Part shown: positions 52,909-63,083 of the stretch, piece by piece
How the letters are laid out: each line of letters starts with the position of its first letter
How positions within the stretch are numbered: the first letter of the stretch is position 1
Assembly: GCF_001548395.1 (NCBI RefSeq)
Contig: NZ_AP017367.1
Location: 4,997,001 to 5,061,000 of the forward strand
Source of the DNA: Leptolyngbya sp. O-77
GTDB lineage: Bacteria > Cyanobacteriota > Cyanobacteriia > Elainellales > Elainellaceae
Length of the DNA: 64,000 nt
Direction of reading: 5' to 3'
The notes under the pieces: generated by a model
Database searches by the model: none
Told to the model about the DNA's origin: nothing
What the model saw: the letters and a program-made list of their open reading frames with translations, nothing else
Translations under genes and position numbers: made by a program

Positions 52909-54030
52909 CTAATCTAATGCATCCTCCGTATCTACTTCTGCTTGCCATTCCCGAAGGCGCTGCTTTTCAACTCGGCGGGAGGGCTGGCGATATTTTTTGC
53001 GCTCTAGCTTTGGTTCGATTTCGGTTTGACCGTGTTGGCGGCTTTTCTGTTTGGTTGTGGCTTCGGCATCGCGGGTTCGCTCTAGGGCTTCCTGATGGGC
53101 GATCGCCTCTTCTAGAAAAATTCGATAGTGTTCATAGCGCTCCCAATCGCCACGAATGGCACAGCCTGGCTCTTCTCGATGCAGGCAGTTGCTAAATTGA
53201 CACGCGGCTTTGTCCATACACCGACGGGCTTCGGGGAAATAATGGGCCAACTCAACCGGGGAACAGTCCAGATCGGGCTGGTTGAACCCAGGACTATCGG
53301 CCAGCAGCCCGCCCGCAGGCAGCTCAAACAACTCTACATGGCGCGTGGTGTGGCGACCTCGCTGAAGCTTACCAGAGACTTCCCCAACACGCAGATCGAC
53401 CGCTGGAATCAGCGCATTGAGCAGGCTGGATTTGCCCACACCAGACGGCCCAGAAACGACGGTGATTTGCTGTGCCAGATATGGCGCAAGTTGATCCAGC
53501 CCCAGGCTCTCGCGCACACTGACCATCAGCGGTGTATAACCCCACTGCCGCAGGCGATCGCCCCACGCCACCAATTCCACCTCCGGTAGCAGGTCGCATT
53601 TATTCAAACATAGGCATACCGATAGTCCTGTGGACTCGGCTTTGACCAAAAAGCGGCTGAGTTGGAAGGGATCGAGTGTGGGTTCTGCCAGGGCAAACAC
53701 CAGCAAAATCTGGTCGGCATTGGCAATGGGTGGGCGATCGAGTTCGGAGCGACGGGGAAACACTTGGGCGATCGCCCCTCGCTGTCCGGCCCAATCGGGT
53801 TCTTCAACTTCGACGCGATCGCCCACCCAAACTTGCTGCCCGATTTTTCGCAGGCGCGATCGCCGGGTACACAGCAGCATATCCCCCACGTCTGGCGGAT
53901 AGCAGCCTGGGTCTAGCCGCACAAAGTAGTAATTGGCCTGCACCGCCAGCACTGTACCCGTGATCCGTTGCGACCCCACCTGCTGAACCGTGGCCTCAAC
54001 GAGCGACTGGGGCTGGCAATCTGCACCCAT
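52909..54030 (-). CDS. rsgA: Ribosome small-subunit-dependent GTPase A
   Basis: 373 residues. An OB-fold begins the protein (GSQRITGTVLAVQANYYFVR). The circularly permuted GTPase follows: NKCDLLPEVELV (G4), VSGPSGVGKSSLLNALIPAV (G1), GRHTTRHVELFEL (G2) and LLADSPGFNQPDL (G3). The zinc-knuckle C-terminus has CMDKAACQFSNCLHREEPGC. RsgA checks maturation of the 30S subunit. A basic C-terminal tail (KQKSRQHGQTEIEPKLERKK) extends it. It starts 2 bases after the TusA-like gene's stop. Confidence 0.92.
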   Translation of the reverse strand: MGADCQPQSLVEATVQQVGSQRITGTVLAVQANYYFVRLDPGCYPPDVGDMLLCTRRSRLRKIGQQVWVGDRVEVEEPDWAGQRGAIAQVFPRRSELDRPPIANADQILLVFALAEPTLDPFQLSRFLVKAESTGLSVCLCLNKCDLLPEVELVAWGDRLRQWGYTPLMVSVRESLGLDQLAPYLAQQITVVSGPSGVGKSSLLNALIPAVDLRVGEVSGKLQRGRHTTRHVELFELPAGGLLADSPGFNQPDLDCSPVELAHYFPEARRCMDKAACQFSNCLHREEPGCAIRGDWERYEHYRIFLEEAIAHQEALERTRDAEATTKQKSRQHGQTEIEPKLERKKYRQPSRRVEKQRLREWQAEVDTEDALD

Positions 54031-54032
54031 AA

Positions 54033-54287
54033 CTAGGGACGGCGAATGCTAAGGGCAAAATAAGCGCCGTCTCCGCTTTGTCGCTCCTGCACTTGCTCGA
54101 TCGGGTACCCTTCCATTCGCAAGCTATCGGGCACCTGCTCCATCGGCTCTCCTGGATCAAGCCACACTTCCAGGAGCGATCCAGCAGGCATTTTTTCTAG
54201 CCGCAGCTTGGTACGCACAAAATTGAGCGGGCAGGGTGTGCCGCGCAGGTCAAGCTGGACATCTGGGACTGGGGAAGATTCCGTCAT
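54033..54287 (-). CDS. TusA-family sulfur-carrier-like protein
   Basis: 84 residues. LDLRGTPCPLNFVRTKLRLE carries the CPxxFxxxK-type motif with the active Cys. The remaining fold fits TusA (LLEVWLDPGEPMEQVPDSLR). TusA-type proteins pass sulfur for tRNA thiolation or cofactor synthesis, or have redox roles. It lies between dnaJ (stop 9 bases upstream) and rsgA (2 bases downstream), so all three are one transcription unit. Specific partner not known. Confidence 0.85.
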   Translation of the reverse strand: MTESSPVPDVQLDLRGTPCPLNFVRTKLRLEKMPAGSLLEVWLDPGEPMEQVPDSLRMEGYPIEQVQERQSGDGAYFALSIRRP

Positions 54288-54296
54288 GCATCCTGC

Positions 54297-55427
54297 TCAA
54301 GACTTGTGAAACAGATTGTCCAGGAAGCCCATGCCACCCTTGCCGATGCGATCGCCCCGCAGTTTGGCAAGTTCCTCTAGCAGCTTCCGTTCTTCTGCCG
54401 AAACGCGGGTAGGAATATCTACCTGAACCGTAATAAGATGGTCGCCCCGGCTGGTCGGGTTGCCCAGACGCGGCACACCGCGATTTTCTAGCGTGATCAC
54501 AGTACCGGGCTGAGTTCCAGGCGGGACAATTGTTTCCACCGGCCCATCGACTGTGTTCACTTCCAGCTTTGAGCCAAGAATTGCTTGCAGATAGCTGATC
54601 TTCAGGTTCGACAAAATGTTGATGCCGTCCCGCTGGAATTCCGCGTCGTCATTCACAAACAGAAACACGTAAAGATCCCCCGGTGGGCCACCCCGCATTC
54701 CTGCATCTCCCTCAGAAGAAATGCGGAGCCGTGTCCCATTGTCCACGCCAGCGGGAATCGTAATTTTGAGTTTTTTGGCTTCCTGCTTTTGTCCGCTGCC
54801 GCCGCATACGTCGCACTTTTCTTCAATCATCTGCCCGCTGCCGTTGCAAGTGGGGCAGGTGGATACCTGGGTAAAGCTGCCGAAGGGGGTTCGGGTGGCC
54901 CGCCGCACCTGCCCCGCTCCCCCACAGGTCGTGCAGGTTTTGGGCCGAGTGCCGGGCTCTGCGCCTGACCCGCCACAGTGGGTGCAGGTTTCCAGGTGGC
55001 TAATGCGGATTTCTTTTTCGCCGCCAAAGATCGCTTCACGAAAGTCAAGCTTCAGGTCAAGCCGCAGATCCTCGCCGCGGGTGGGGCCACTGCGACGGCG
55101 GGCCTGCTGACCCGAAGCCGCACCCGCAAAGTTGCCAAAAAAGCTCTCGAACAGATCTGCAAAGCCGCCTAAATCGGTAAAGTCTTGATAGCCTGCGCCA
55201 GCCGCAGAGCCAACGCCTGCTTCACCAAAGCGATCGTAGCGGGCGCGAGTTTCTGGCTCTGAAAGCACTTCGTAGGCGCGGTTAATTTCTTTGAAACGTT
55301 CTTCAGCGCCTTCCTCTTTGTTGACATCGGGGTGATACTTGCGGGCAAGCCGTCGATAGGCTTGCTTTAGCTCCTCTTTGTCGGCATCGCGAGAGACACC
55401 CAGAATGTCGTAGTAGTCACGGGCCAT
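54297..55427 (-). CDS. dnaJ: Chaperone protein DnaJ
   Basis: 376 residues. J domain with YYDILGVSRDADKEELKQAY and the HPD triad (residues 32-34), a Gly/Phe-type linker (GVGSAAGAGYQDFTDLGGFA), and four zinc motifs CTHCGGSG, CTTCGGAG, CPTCNGSG and CDVCGGSG. Then the C-terminal substrate-binding domains. It stimulates DnaK ATPase and delivers unfolded clients. dnaK lies 282 bases upstream in the same direction, with no gene between. Confidence 0.95.
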   Translation of the reverse strand: MARDYYDILGVSRDADKEELKQAYRRLARKYHPDVNKEEGAEERFKEINRAYEVLSEPETRARYDRFGEAGVGSAAGAGYQDFTDLGGFADLFESFFGNFAGAASGQQARRRSGPTRGEDLRLDLKLDFREAIFGGEKEIRISHLETCTHCGGSGAEPGTRPKTCTTCGGAGQVRRATRTPFGSFTQVSTCPTCNGSGQMIEEKCDVCGGSGQKQEAKKLKITIPAGVDNGTRLRISSEGDAGMRGGPPGDLYVFLFVNDDAEFQRDGINILSNLKISYLQAILGSKLEVNTVDGPVETIVPPGTQPGTVITLENRGVPRLGNPTSRGDHLITVQVDIPTRVSAEERKLLEELAKLRGDRIGKGGMGFLDNLFHKS

Positions 55428-55709
55428 AGAACGCTGCTGGGGGTTGAGTGATTTGGCGTGAATAGAGTCGGGGAAACTAGGTCAGCACCGTACAAACAGG
55501 CGATTTGGACACCCAATTCCCCACATCCTACATCGTAACGAATTGTTTGCGATCGCACGCCTTAATTAAAGTAGGCATTACCGAACCAATCCCCTACTCA
55601 AGCATTAGCGGCTAGGTAAACCTGCGCCTGCTAATCTAAAGAATGCTGACCAGGACAGAATACCTGTCCCGATCACTCCAGTGTGAATGCGCTATCTAGT
55701 TCTACTGCC

Positions 55710-57716
55710 TTAATCTACCGCCTCATAATCAGCGGTAACAGTCTCATCCGTCTCAAAGATGAAATTGTCTTCGTCGATCGGCTCTGTCAATTCGGCTTCA
55801 CCTCTTCCGTTGAACCAGGGCATAGTTGGGTCATTGATCCCATCGTACTCCTGAGGGTCGGAGCTGCCATAACCGCCATTCATCCCATCATCTGCTTCTG
55901 GGTGTCTGGCCTGCTCGTAGATGGCTGAACCAATGGCAAACAGGGCTTGCTGGAGTCCATCCAAACGAGACTTCATGGTGTCTACATCGAGCGTCCGATT
56001 GGCGATCGCTGCTCGTAGTTCTGCCACTTTTTCAGCAGCCTGCGCCTTGTAATGTTCGGGAATCAGATCGCCATTTTCCCGCACCATAGTTTCGTAGTTG
56101 TTGAAAAGAATATCCGCCTGATTCCGACACTCCACGAGAAGACGACGATTTTGGTCTTCTTCAGCGTACAGGTCAGCCTCCTGACGCATCCGCTCTACTT
56201 CTGCCTCGCTGAGACCGCCTGTATTGGTGATGCGAATGGTTTGTGCTCGCCCCGTCCCCTTATCGCGGGCACTAACTTGCAAAATGCCGTCTGCATCGAT
56301 TTCAAAGGACACCTCGATTTGCGGTACGCCACGCGGCGCAGGCGGAATCCCCGTCAGTTGGAACTTCCCGAGGCTCTTGTTGTCCTTCACCATCGCCCGT
56401 TCCCCTTGCAGAACGTGGATCTCGACTGAGGTCTGTCCATCCGTTGCCGTGGAGAAAGTCTGGGTCTTGCTGGTAGGAACGGTAGTGTTGCGCTCGATGA
56501 TGCGGGTAAACACGCCACCGAGTGTTTCAATCCCCAGCGAGAGCGGCGTTACATCTAGCAGCAGCAGGTCTTTTACTTCGCCGCCCAAAACGCCTGCCTG
56601 AATTGCCGCACCCAGGGCAACCGCCTCATCGGGGTTGACCGAGCGATCGGGAGTTTTGCCGTTGAAGTACTTCTTGATGGCTTCTTGAACTGCTGGAATC
56701 CGGGTAGAGCCGCCGACCAGCAAAATGCGATCTAGGTCATCTGCGTTCAGACCGCAGTCTTTGAGCGCCTGCTCAACGGGTTCAAGCGTGCTTTCGACCA
56801 GATCGCTGATCAGTTCTTCAAACTTGGCGCGGGTCAGCTCCATTTCCAGATGCTTTGGCCCGGTTTCATCGGCTGTAATGAACGGCAGGTTGATGGTCGT
56901 TGTAAGCATACTCGATAGCTCAATCTTGGCTTTCTCCGCAGCTTCACGTAGGCGTTGTAGCGCCATCTTGTCGCTAGAGAGGTCGATGCCTTCTTGCTGC
57001 TGGAAGCTGGACATGAGCCACTGAACCAGCACATTGTCAAAGTCGTCGCCGCCCAAGTGGTTGTTGCCAGAGGTGGACTTCACCTCAAACACGCCGTCGC
57101 CGAGTTGCAGAACGGAAACATCAAACGTCCCGCCGCCCAGGTCAAACACCAGCACGCTTTGTTCTTGGTCTTGCTTGTCCAAGCCGTAGGACAGGGCCGC
57201 TGCGGTCGGTTCGTTGATGATCCGCAGCACTTCTAGACCTGCAATAGTGCCTGCATCTTTGGTCGCTTGGCGTTGGGCATCTGTGAAGTAGGCCGGTACG
57301 GTGATGACCGCCTGGGTGACCGGTTCTCCTAGGTAGTTTTCAGCGTCCTGCTTCAGCTTTTGCAGGATCATGGCAGAAATTTCTTGAGGCGTGTAGGAAC
57401 GTCCGCGAATTTGCACGTCCACTGTGTCATCTTTCCCCCGGACGCAGGTGTAGGGGACTCGGCTTTGCTCGTCGGCTGTGTCGTCCCAGCGTCGCCCGAT
57501 AAACCGTTTAATGCTGAAAATGGTGTTTTCGGCATTGGTCACAGCCTGACGCTTGGCAAGCTGCCCTATGAGCCGCTCACCGTTTTTGCCAAACCCAACA
57601 ATGCTAGGAGTGGTGCGTCCTCCCTCTGAGCTGGAAATGACAACGGGTTGACCGCCCTCTAGGACAGCAACACAGCTATTCGTTGTGCCCAGGTCGATGC
57701 CAATGACTTTTCCCAT
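55710..57716 (-). CDS. dnaK: Chaperone protein DnaK
   Basis: 668 residues. ATPase domain from MGKVIGIDLGTTNSCVAVLE, VPAYFTDAQRQATKDAGTIA, VFDLGGGTFDVSVLQLGDGV and ILLVGGSTRIPAVQEAIKKY. Linker DLLLLDVTPLSLGIETLGG and the peptide-binding domain follow. The C-terminus is acidic and not of the EEVD type (EDNFIFETDETVTADYEAVD). Cyanobacteria have several DnaK paralogues, and this one is encoded with grpE and dnaJ. Which paralogue it is cannot be fixed by eye. No CIRCE operator (TTAGCACTC-N9-GAGTGCTAA) was found upstream. Confidence 0.95.
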   Translation of the reverse strand: MGKVIGIDLGTTNSCVAVLEGGQPVVISSSEGGRTTPSIVGFGKNGERLIGQLAKRQAVTNAENTIFSIKRFIGRRWDDTADEQSRVPYTCVRGKDDTVDVQIRGRSYTPQEISAMILQKLKQDAENYLGEPVTQAVITVPAYFTDAQRQATKDAGTIAGLEVLRIINEPTAAALSYGLDKQDQEQSVLVFDLGGGTFDVSVLQLGDGVFEVKSTSGNNHLGGDDFDNVLVQWLMSSFQQQEGIDLSSDKMALQRLREAAEKAKIELSSMLTTTINLPFITADETGPKHLEMELTRAKFEELISDLVESTLEPVEQALKDCGLNADDLDRILLVGGSTRIPAVQEAIKKYFNGKTPDRSVNPDEAVALGAAIQAGVLGGEVKDLLLLDVTPLSLGIETLGGVFTRIIERNTTVPTSKTQTFSTATDGQTSVEIHVLQGERAMVKDNKSLGKFQLTGIPPAPRGVPQIEVSFEIDADGILQVSARDKGTGRAQTIRITNTGGLSEAEVERMRQEADLYAEEDQNRRLLVECRNQADILFNNYETMVRENGDLIPEHYKAQAAEKVAELRAAIANRTLDVDTMKSRLDGLQQALFAIGSAIYEQARHPEADDGMNGGYGSSDPQEYDGINDPTMPWFNGRGEAELTEPIDEDNFIFETDETVTADYEAVD

Positions 57717-58039
57717 AATTTAGCTAGTAGCGGCTATCAGATTTCAAGTGAATGAGTCGGAGACCAGAAGCTGATTTAACTCTTAGCAAGTATTCCGCAA
57801 TTGTTCGGGAATTTAATCAGTCGCGCTTAAAAATGTTTTTAGAGGCTCCGCAAAAAGCAGGAGATTTGCTGGATGATAGCCTTTTTAGGCTGAGTTTTTG
57901 GGTACAACTACCTGAATCTTGCTCCAGACTGCATGGTGTAGTCAGGTTTGATTGAGTGACTCAGGACGATTCTTGAAAAGCGCTTACCTTTCGCACAACG
58001 GTTGGCCAGCAGATTCCCGAACTAAATTCTGGTATAGCT
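57717..58039. other. Gap between grpE and dnaK
   Basis: 323 bases on the same transcription path as grpE and dnaK. AT-rich with no supported gene; the frame at 57752-57955 has no family features. A separate dnaK promoter may lie here. Confidence 0.35.
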
Positions 58040-58732
58040 TTATCCCTCAGACGATGAATTAGCGTCACCATCGTCTGAAGGAGCGACAGCAGTGGCAACC
58101 TTGACCATGGCATGGCGCAAGACGCGATCGCCCAGCATATAGCCCCGTACCAGTTCTTCGATGACCGTGCCCTCGGCGTATTCTTCGGACGGCTCCCGCA
58201 TTACGGCTTCGTGCAGGTTTGGGTCAAACTCTTTACCCTCAGACCGCATCGGCGAAACCCCAATGCGCTTGAGCCGTTCTACCAGATCTTTGTACACACC
58301 CTGATAGCTCTTGTGGATCGCCATGCCTTCGTCGCCTTGGGGCTTGATCTGCGATCGCGCTCGTTCAAAGTTATCGACCACAGGCAGCAGTTCCTCAACA
58401 GTTTTGCACTTGATCTGCTGCTCCAGGTCTTCTTTTTCTTTCTGGGTGCGCTTGCGGAAGTTCTCAAAGTCCGCCGCAATACGCTTGCAGTGATTCGTCC
58501 ATTCTTCAAGCTGCTGCTCTAGCGTTGCCACTTTTGCATTTAGCTCATCAACGAGTGCTGAAGAGTCTCCGCTGGTCACCTCCGCGACGACCTCCACCTG
58601 AGGCTCGGTCGATGACTCGACTGCCGAGGCAGACGGTTCAACTGCTTCAGTATTCATGACTTCGCTTTCCACGGCATTGCTTTCAGAGGACACGTCATCA
58701 CTCTCCATCGGTTGTTTCTCTTCTTCGATCAT
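58040..58732 (-). CDS. grpE: Nucleotide exchange factor GrpE
   Basis: 230 residues. An acidic, disordered N-terminal third (MESDDVSSESNAVESEVMNT and onward), a long coiled coil (LVDELNAKVATLEQQLEEWT), then FENFRKRTQKEKEDLEQQIK, LLPVVDNFERARSQIKPQGD and KEFDPNLHEAVMREPSEEYA, with the family C-terminal LVRGYMLGDRVLRHAMVKVA. It releases ADP from DnaK. Start at ATG 58732 (MIEEEKQPM) or the ATG eight codons later. Confidence 0.93.
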   Translation of the reverse strand: MIEEEKQPMESDDVSSESNAVESEVMNTEAVEPSASAVESSTEPQVEVVAEVTSGDSSALVDELNAKVATLEQQLEEWTNHCKRIAADFENFRKRTQKEKEDLEQQIKCKTVEELLPVVDNFERARSQIKPQGDEGMAIHKSYQGVYKDLVERLKRIGVSPMRSEGKEFDPNLHEAVMREPSEEYAEGTVIEELVRGYMLGDRVLRHAMVKVATAVAPSDDGDANSSSEG

Positions 58733-59529
58733 GCTTGCTTAATGGATATTGTTTCGTGAACTGGACAAAATCTAAGTGGAAGGGGCAGTTGCTCCAGCAT
58801 TAAGTCCAGAGTTTAGACTCCCTCCAGAAGCTTGCAATCAAGAGCCTGAAGTTGATCTGGTCAAAGGACTTGGTTCCTTGTCCTATTACCTTGTCTTGCT
58901 GACTTTTCCTCGAATCAACCTGGCGTTAACCCTCACCTGTTAACCCTCACCTTTTGTTGATCTTTCCTACGTACTCTTGCAACGCTTCTACTTTCATGTA
59001 TTGTGCCTCAGGTTTAAGAATTCTGACATGGCAGACGAATATCCCTTATCTCTATTGCCAGAGCGATCGCCCGTACCTGTAGAACTCAGCCAAACAGGCA
59101 AACCATTAGGTCTAAACCGTTTATCCCAGTTTGTGTAACGGATGAGTCTGGGCTGTGCTATACAGAATGCATCGATCACCAGCCCATCAGCTACCTAATC
59201 CAGAGTACCCTAACGACGATAGTTTATTGACCTCTGTGGGGAATACTGGAGGCATTCGTGATAATCCACGCTCGTTCAGGGAATTTTTCAGACGGGTCAT
59301 GGGCAATGGGCGAATCTGGCGATCGCCCTTTGCAGCGAAATGCCGTCAGGCTATCCGAACTAACGCTCGGAATGCCCAAGCTGACTTCCGCAACCCGATT
59401 TCCATAATCCCGTTTTAGAACTTGTAAACCGCAAGTTCACTCTCGCTTCCTCCAGCAGCCCCAGACACCCTCTGGCATTAGCGCTGGGACAATAACTCTA
59501 TACAGGCTATAAACCTCTCAGCAGCAGCT
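58733..59529. other. Long divergent region grpE/pilB
   Basis: About 800 bases between divergent grpE and pilB. A perfect 14-bp tandem, GTTAACCCTCACCT, is at 58925-58952. A plus-strand frame from 59155 or 59167 to 59418 (about 84 residues, MHRSPAHQLPNPEYPNDDSL) has no recognisable family and I leave it uncalled. Promoters of two regulated operons should be here. Confidence 0.4.
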
Positions 59530-61533
59530 ATGGCTAACTCTTCATCCCAACGTCGTGCCCTCGTTGTCCAGCATAATTTTTCGCCGTTTAGCAACAAGCT
59601 CATCCAGGCGGGCTACGTCAACAACGACCAGATGCAGCAAGCCCTGGTGGAAAGCCGCAAAACAGGGCGACCGCTGACAGATGTGTTGGAGATGATTACG
59701 GGTCAGCAGTTGCCGCCCGACCTGCTGCGTCAGTATAAGAAGCAACAGCTTTTTGAGCTTAAAATTCTCTACGGAGTTGAATCCCTCGATCCGGAACTCA
59801 ACGAAATTTCGACGGCCCAGGTTGGGCAACTCATCGACAGCCTGATTCCCGTCGATCTATGCCGTCGCTATCGCCTTGTGCCGCTATCACGCACCGAAAG
59901 CAACCCACCCGCCGTGCTGATCGCAATGGTCGATCCCGATGACCTAGCTGCACAAGACGACCTCAACCGCATTCTGCGTCCGCAGGGTCTGGGGCTAATG
60001 CGGATGGTGATCACGGTTGAAGACTATCAGCGGATCATCTCTCAATATCTAGATGAGCAGGTCGAACGCCAGAAGCAGCTTGAGTTTCAGTCCAAGGTGG
60101 ATGTGAAGGCAGATCTTGAAGGGCTGGATTACCTTGATCTGGAGGAACCACCCGACGATATCGAAGCAAACTTGGATGCTGCCCTTCAGGATGCAGACGC
60201 TGCACCTGTGATTGCCTTGGTCAACAAAATTCTGGTGAAGGCGCTTCAGGAAGGGGTTTCCGATATCCACATCGAGCCACAGGAAGAACATCTCCGCATC
60301 CGCTTCCGCAAGGATGGCGTGCTGCGGGAGGGTCTGGAGCCGCTGCCCAAGAAAATCGTTCCGGCGGTCACCGCTCGCTTCAAAATCATTGCTGATCTGG
60401 ACATTGCCGAACGCCGAATGCCCCAGGACGGACGCATTCGCCGGATTTTTGACGGGCGCAAAGTGGACTTCCGGGTGAACACGCTGCCCAGCCGCTACGG
60501 CGAAAAGGTGGTGCTGCGGATTCTCGACAACTCCGCTACTCAGCTTGGGCTGGACAAACTGATCACCGACCCAGAAACGCTGCAAATTGTGCAGGAAATG
60601 GTATCGCGTCCCTTTGGTCTGATCCTGGTGACGGGGCCGACTGGATCGGGTAAAACGACAACGCTCTACTCTGCCCTGGCGGAGCGCAATAGTCCCGGCG
60701 TGAACATCAGCACCGCCGAAGACCCAATTGAATACTCCCTGCCGGGGATTACGCAGGTGCAGGTGATTCGCGAAAAGGGCATGGACTTTGCCTCGATTCT
60801 GCGAGCCTTCCTGCGGCAAGACCCGGACGTGATTCTGGTGGGTGAGACTCGTGACAAGGAAACGGCGAAGACGGCGATTGAGGCGGCGCTGACCGGACAC
60901 CTAGTGCTGACGACGCTGCACACGAATGATGCTGCGAGTGCGATCGCCCGTCTCGAAGAAATGGGCGTCGAGTCCTTCATGGTGTCTAGCTCCCTCATCG
61001 GCGTGCTGGCCCAGCGCCTCATGCGCCGCGTCTGCCCCGACTGCCGTATTCCCTACAGCCCTAGCCCCGAAGAACTGGCCCGCTTTGGACTTTCGGCTTC
61101 TCGCGAAGCAGAAGTGACCTTCTATAAGGCCAACGAACTATCACCCGAAGAAATTCAGACCGCCCGCGCCCAAAATACGTTGTGCCCTACCTGCAAGGGC
61201 AGCGGCTATAAAGGGCGCTGTGGGGTGTATGAAGTGATGCGGGTGACAGAACAAATCCAAACCCTGATTACCGAAGGTGCGCCCACCGAGCGAATTAAGG
61301 AGGTGGCAGTAGAAGAAGGTATGAAAACGCTGCTGGCCTACAGCCTTAACCTGGTGCGTCAGGGCAGCACAACTCTTGAAGAGGTAGAGCGCGTTACCTT
61401 CACTGATACCGGTTTAGAGGCTGAACTCAAGGCCAAGCGCAAGAGTTCGCTGACCTGTCGCAACTGCGCCGCTGAGCTGCGCCCCGAGTGGCTAGATTGT
61501 CCCTACTGCACCACGCCTCGCTTCCAGGATTAG
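59530..61533 (+). CDS. pilB: Type IV pilus assembly ATPase PilB
   Basis: 667 residues. N-terminal MshEN-type region (LIQAGYVNNDQMQQALVESR), then the GspE/PulE ATPase: IALVNKILVKALQEGVSDIH, IEPQEEHLRIRFRKDGVLRE, Walker A TGPTGSGKTTTLYSALAE, Asp box GVNISTAEDPIEYSLPGITQ, Walker B DPDVILVGETRDKETAKTAI and the His box LTTLHTNDAASAIARLEEMG. The zinc-binding CPDCRIPYSP...CPTCKGSGYKGRCGVYEV is present. A C-terminal ribbon CRNCAAELRPEWLDCPYC is added. It powers pilus extension; pilus genes in cyanobacteria serve motility and DNA uptake. Followed at 61625 by pilT. Confidence 0.95.
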   Translation: MANSSSQRRALVVQHNFSPFSNKLIQAGYVNNDQMQQALVESRKTGRPLTDVLEMITGQQLPPDLLRQYKKQQLFELKILYGVESLDPELNEISTAQVGQLIDSLIPVDLCRRYRLVPLSRTESNPPAVLIAMVDPDDLAAQDDLNRILRPQGLGLMRMVITVEDYQRIISQYLDEQVERQKQLEFQSKVDVKADLEGLDYLDLEEPPDDIEANLDAALQDADAAPVIALVNKILVKALQEGVSDIHIEPQEEHLRIRFRKDGVLREGLEPLPKKIVPAVTARFKIIADLDIAERRMPQDGRIRRIFDGRKVDFRVNTLPSRYGEKVVLRILDNSATQLGLDKLITDPETLQIVQEMVSRPFGLILVTGPTGSGKTTTLYSALAERNSPGVNISTAEDPIEYSLPGITQVQVIREKGMDFASILRAFLRQDPDVILVGETRDKETAKTAIEAALTGHLVLTTLHTNDAASAIARLEEMGVESFMVSSSLIGVLAQRLMRRVCPDCRIPYSPSPEELARFGLSASREAEVTFYKANELSPEEIQTARAQNTLCPTCKGSGYKGRCGVYEVMRVTEQIQTLITEGAPTERIKEVAVEEGMKTLLAYSLNLVRQGSTTLEEVERVTFTDTGLEAELKAKRKSSLTCRNCAAELRPEWLDCPYCTTPRFQD

Positions 61534-61624
61534 TGCTGCTGCTTGCCCTCAGGGCTGAACTGTTTCTAAAACCATTTCTAACTTGTCTTACTAAGCACAA
61601 CCCCGCATAGAAGGAGCCACCCAC

Positions 61625-62755
61625 ATGGAATTGATGATCGAAGACCTGATGGAGCAACTAATCGAGATGGGCGGGTCGGATATGCACCTGTCGGCTGGAC
61701 TGCCGCCCTACTTCCGTATCAATGGACACCTCGCCCCCATCAGTGATGAGCCGATGACCTCAGAGCAGTGCCAGCGGCTCATCTTTAGTATGCTCAACAA
61801 CACCCAGCGCAAAAATCTGGAGCAAAACTGGGAGTTGGACTGCTCCTATGGCGTAAAAGGACTGGCCCGCTTCCGGGTGAATGTGTATAAAGATCGGGGC
61901 ACCTACGCCGCCTGCTTGCGGGCACTGAGTTCCAAAATTCCCAGTTTCGAGAAACTAGGCTTGCCGGACGTGGTGCGAGAAATGGCGGAAAAGCCTAGAG
62001 GACTGATTCTGGTGACGGGTCCAACAGGTTCTGGCAAAACCACGACGTTGGCGGCCATCATCGACCTGATCAACCGTACTCGCGCAGAGCATATTCTGAC
62101 CGTCGAAGACCCGATTGAATTTGTCTATGAACCCATTAAAAGCTTGATCCACCAGCGTCAGCTTGGAGAAGACACCAAGAGCTTTGCTAACGCGCTGAAG
62201 GCGGCTCTACGGGAAGATCCAGATGTGATTCTGGTAGGCGAAATGCGTGACCTGGAGACGATTTCACTGGCAATTTCGGCAGCGGAAACCGGACACTTGG
62301 TGATGGGGACGCTGCATACCAGTTCCGCTTCCCAGACGGTTGACCGGATGATTGATGTGTTCCCGGCTGAGCGCCAGCAGCAGGTGCGGGTGCAGCTTTC
62401 TAACTCGCTGGTGGCGGTGTTTAGCCAAACGCTGGTGCCCAAAAAGAACCCCAAGCCGGGTGAGTTTGGCCGCGTGATGGCTCAGGAAATCATGGTTGTC
62501 ACGCCGGCGATCGCCAACCTGATTCGCGAAGGCAAAACCGCCCAAATCTATTCCGCCATTCAAACAGGGGGCAAATTGGGCATGGTGACACTGGAAAAGG
62601 TGCTGGCTGATTTGTACAAGGCGGGCACCGTTTCCTTTGAGGCGGCGATGTCGAAAACCTCTCGCCCTGACGAACTCCAACGGCTGATCGGCGGCGCAAT
62701 GCAGCAACCCGCGCCGGGTGGTGCGCGTCCGGGTGCGCCCGTGGGCACTCGCTAG
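61625..62755 (+). CDS. pilT: Twitching motility ATPase PilT
   Basis: 376 residues. MELMIEDLMEQLIEMGGSDM with HLSAGLPPYFRINGHLAPIS at the start, Walker A GPTGSGKTTTLAAIIDLI, Asp box EHILTVEDPIEFVYEPIKSL, Walker B DPDVILVGEMRDLETISLAI, His box LVMGTLHTSSASQTVDRMID and the AIRNLIRE-like helix AIANLIREGKTAQIYSAIQT. PilT depolymerises the pilus to retract it. It follows pilB by 91 bases with AAGGAGCCACCC before the start, same orientation. The Pro/Gly-rich C-terminal tail is poorly conserved. Confidence 0.95.
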   Translation: MELMIEDLMEQLIEMGGSDMHLSAGLPPYFRINGHLAPISDEPMTSEQCQRLIFSMLNNTQRKNLEQNWELDCSYGVKGLARFRVNVYKDRGTYAACLRALSSKIPSFEKLGLPDVVREMAEKPRGLILVTGPTGSGKTTTLAAIIDLINRTRAEHILTVEDPIEFVYEPIKSLIHQRQLGEDTKSFANALKAALREDPDVILVGEMRDLETISLAISAAETGHLVMGTLHTSSASQTVDRMIDVFPAERQQQVRVQLSNSLVAVFSQTLVPKKNPKPGEFGRVMAQEIMVVTPAIANLIREGKTAQIYSAIQTGGKLGMVTLEKVLADLYKAGTVSFEAAMSKTSRPDELQRLIGGAMQQPAPGGARPGAPVGTR

Positions 62756-63083
62756 GGAAAAGCATTGGGGCAAGCGTTGGGGCAATGGGAAAGCACCAGA
62801 ACAGCAGCCCCGATCGCCCGATCGATGGACGCAGGGCTTACTTAGCCCCCCCTTCATCCGGCTGCTGTTCACCCAACGTGCTGTCTGCTCAAAGCGCCCT
62901 CCGCTAAAGTTGCATCTAAAGTTGCACCAGAGTTGTGTCATTTTGAGCAAATTTCACTAAACTGCTAGGTATCAAAAATAGGGCTTGAAAAAGCGGAACC
63001 CAAGCTCTCGCTGACGGGCAAGCTTGCACTCCACCCAGCAAAATTCCTGATTCACGTCGTCTTGTCCCCCTTCTCAACCTGCC
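62756..63083. other. Gap between pilT and pilC
   Basis: 328 bases, no gene. AAAGTTGCA occurs twice (62907-62927). The minus-strand frame reaching 63470 is antisense to pilC and not credible. Confidence 0.35.

Noticed and set aside
59155..59418. Possible ~84-residue protein upstream of pilB
   Set aside because: No family resemblance and weak start context; left as unassigned intergenic sequence.
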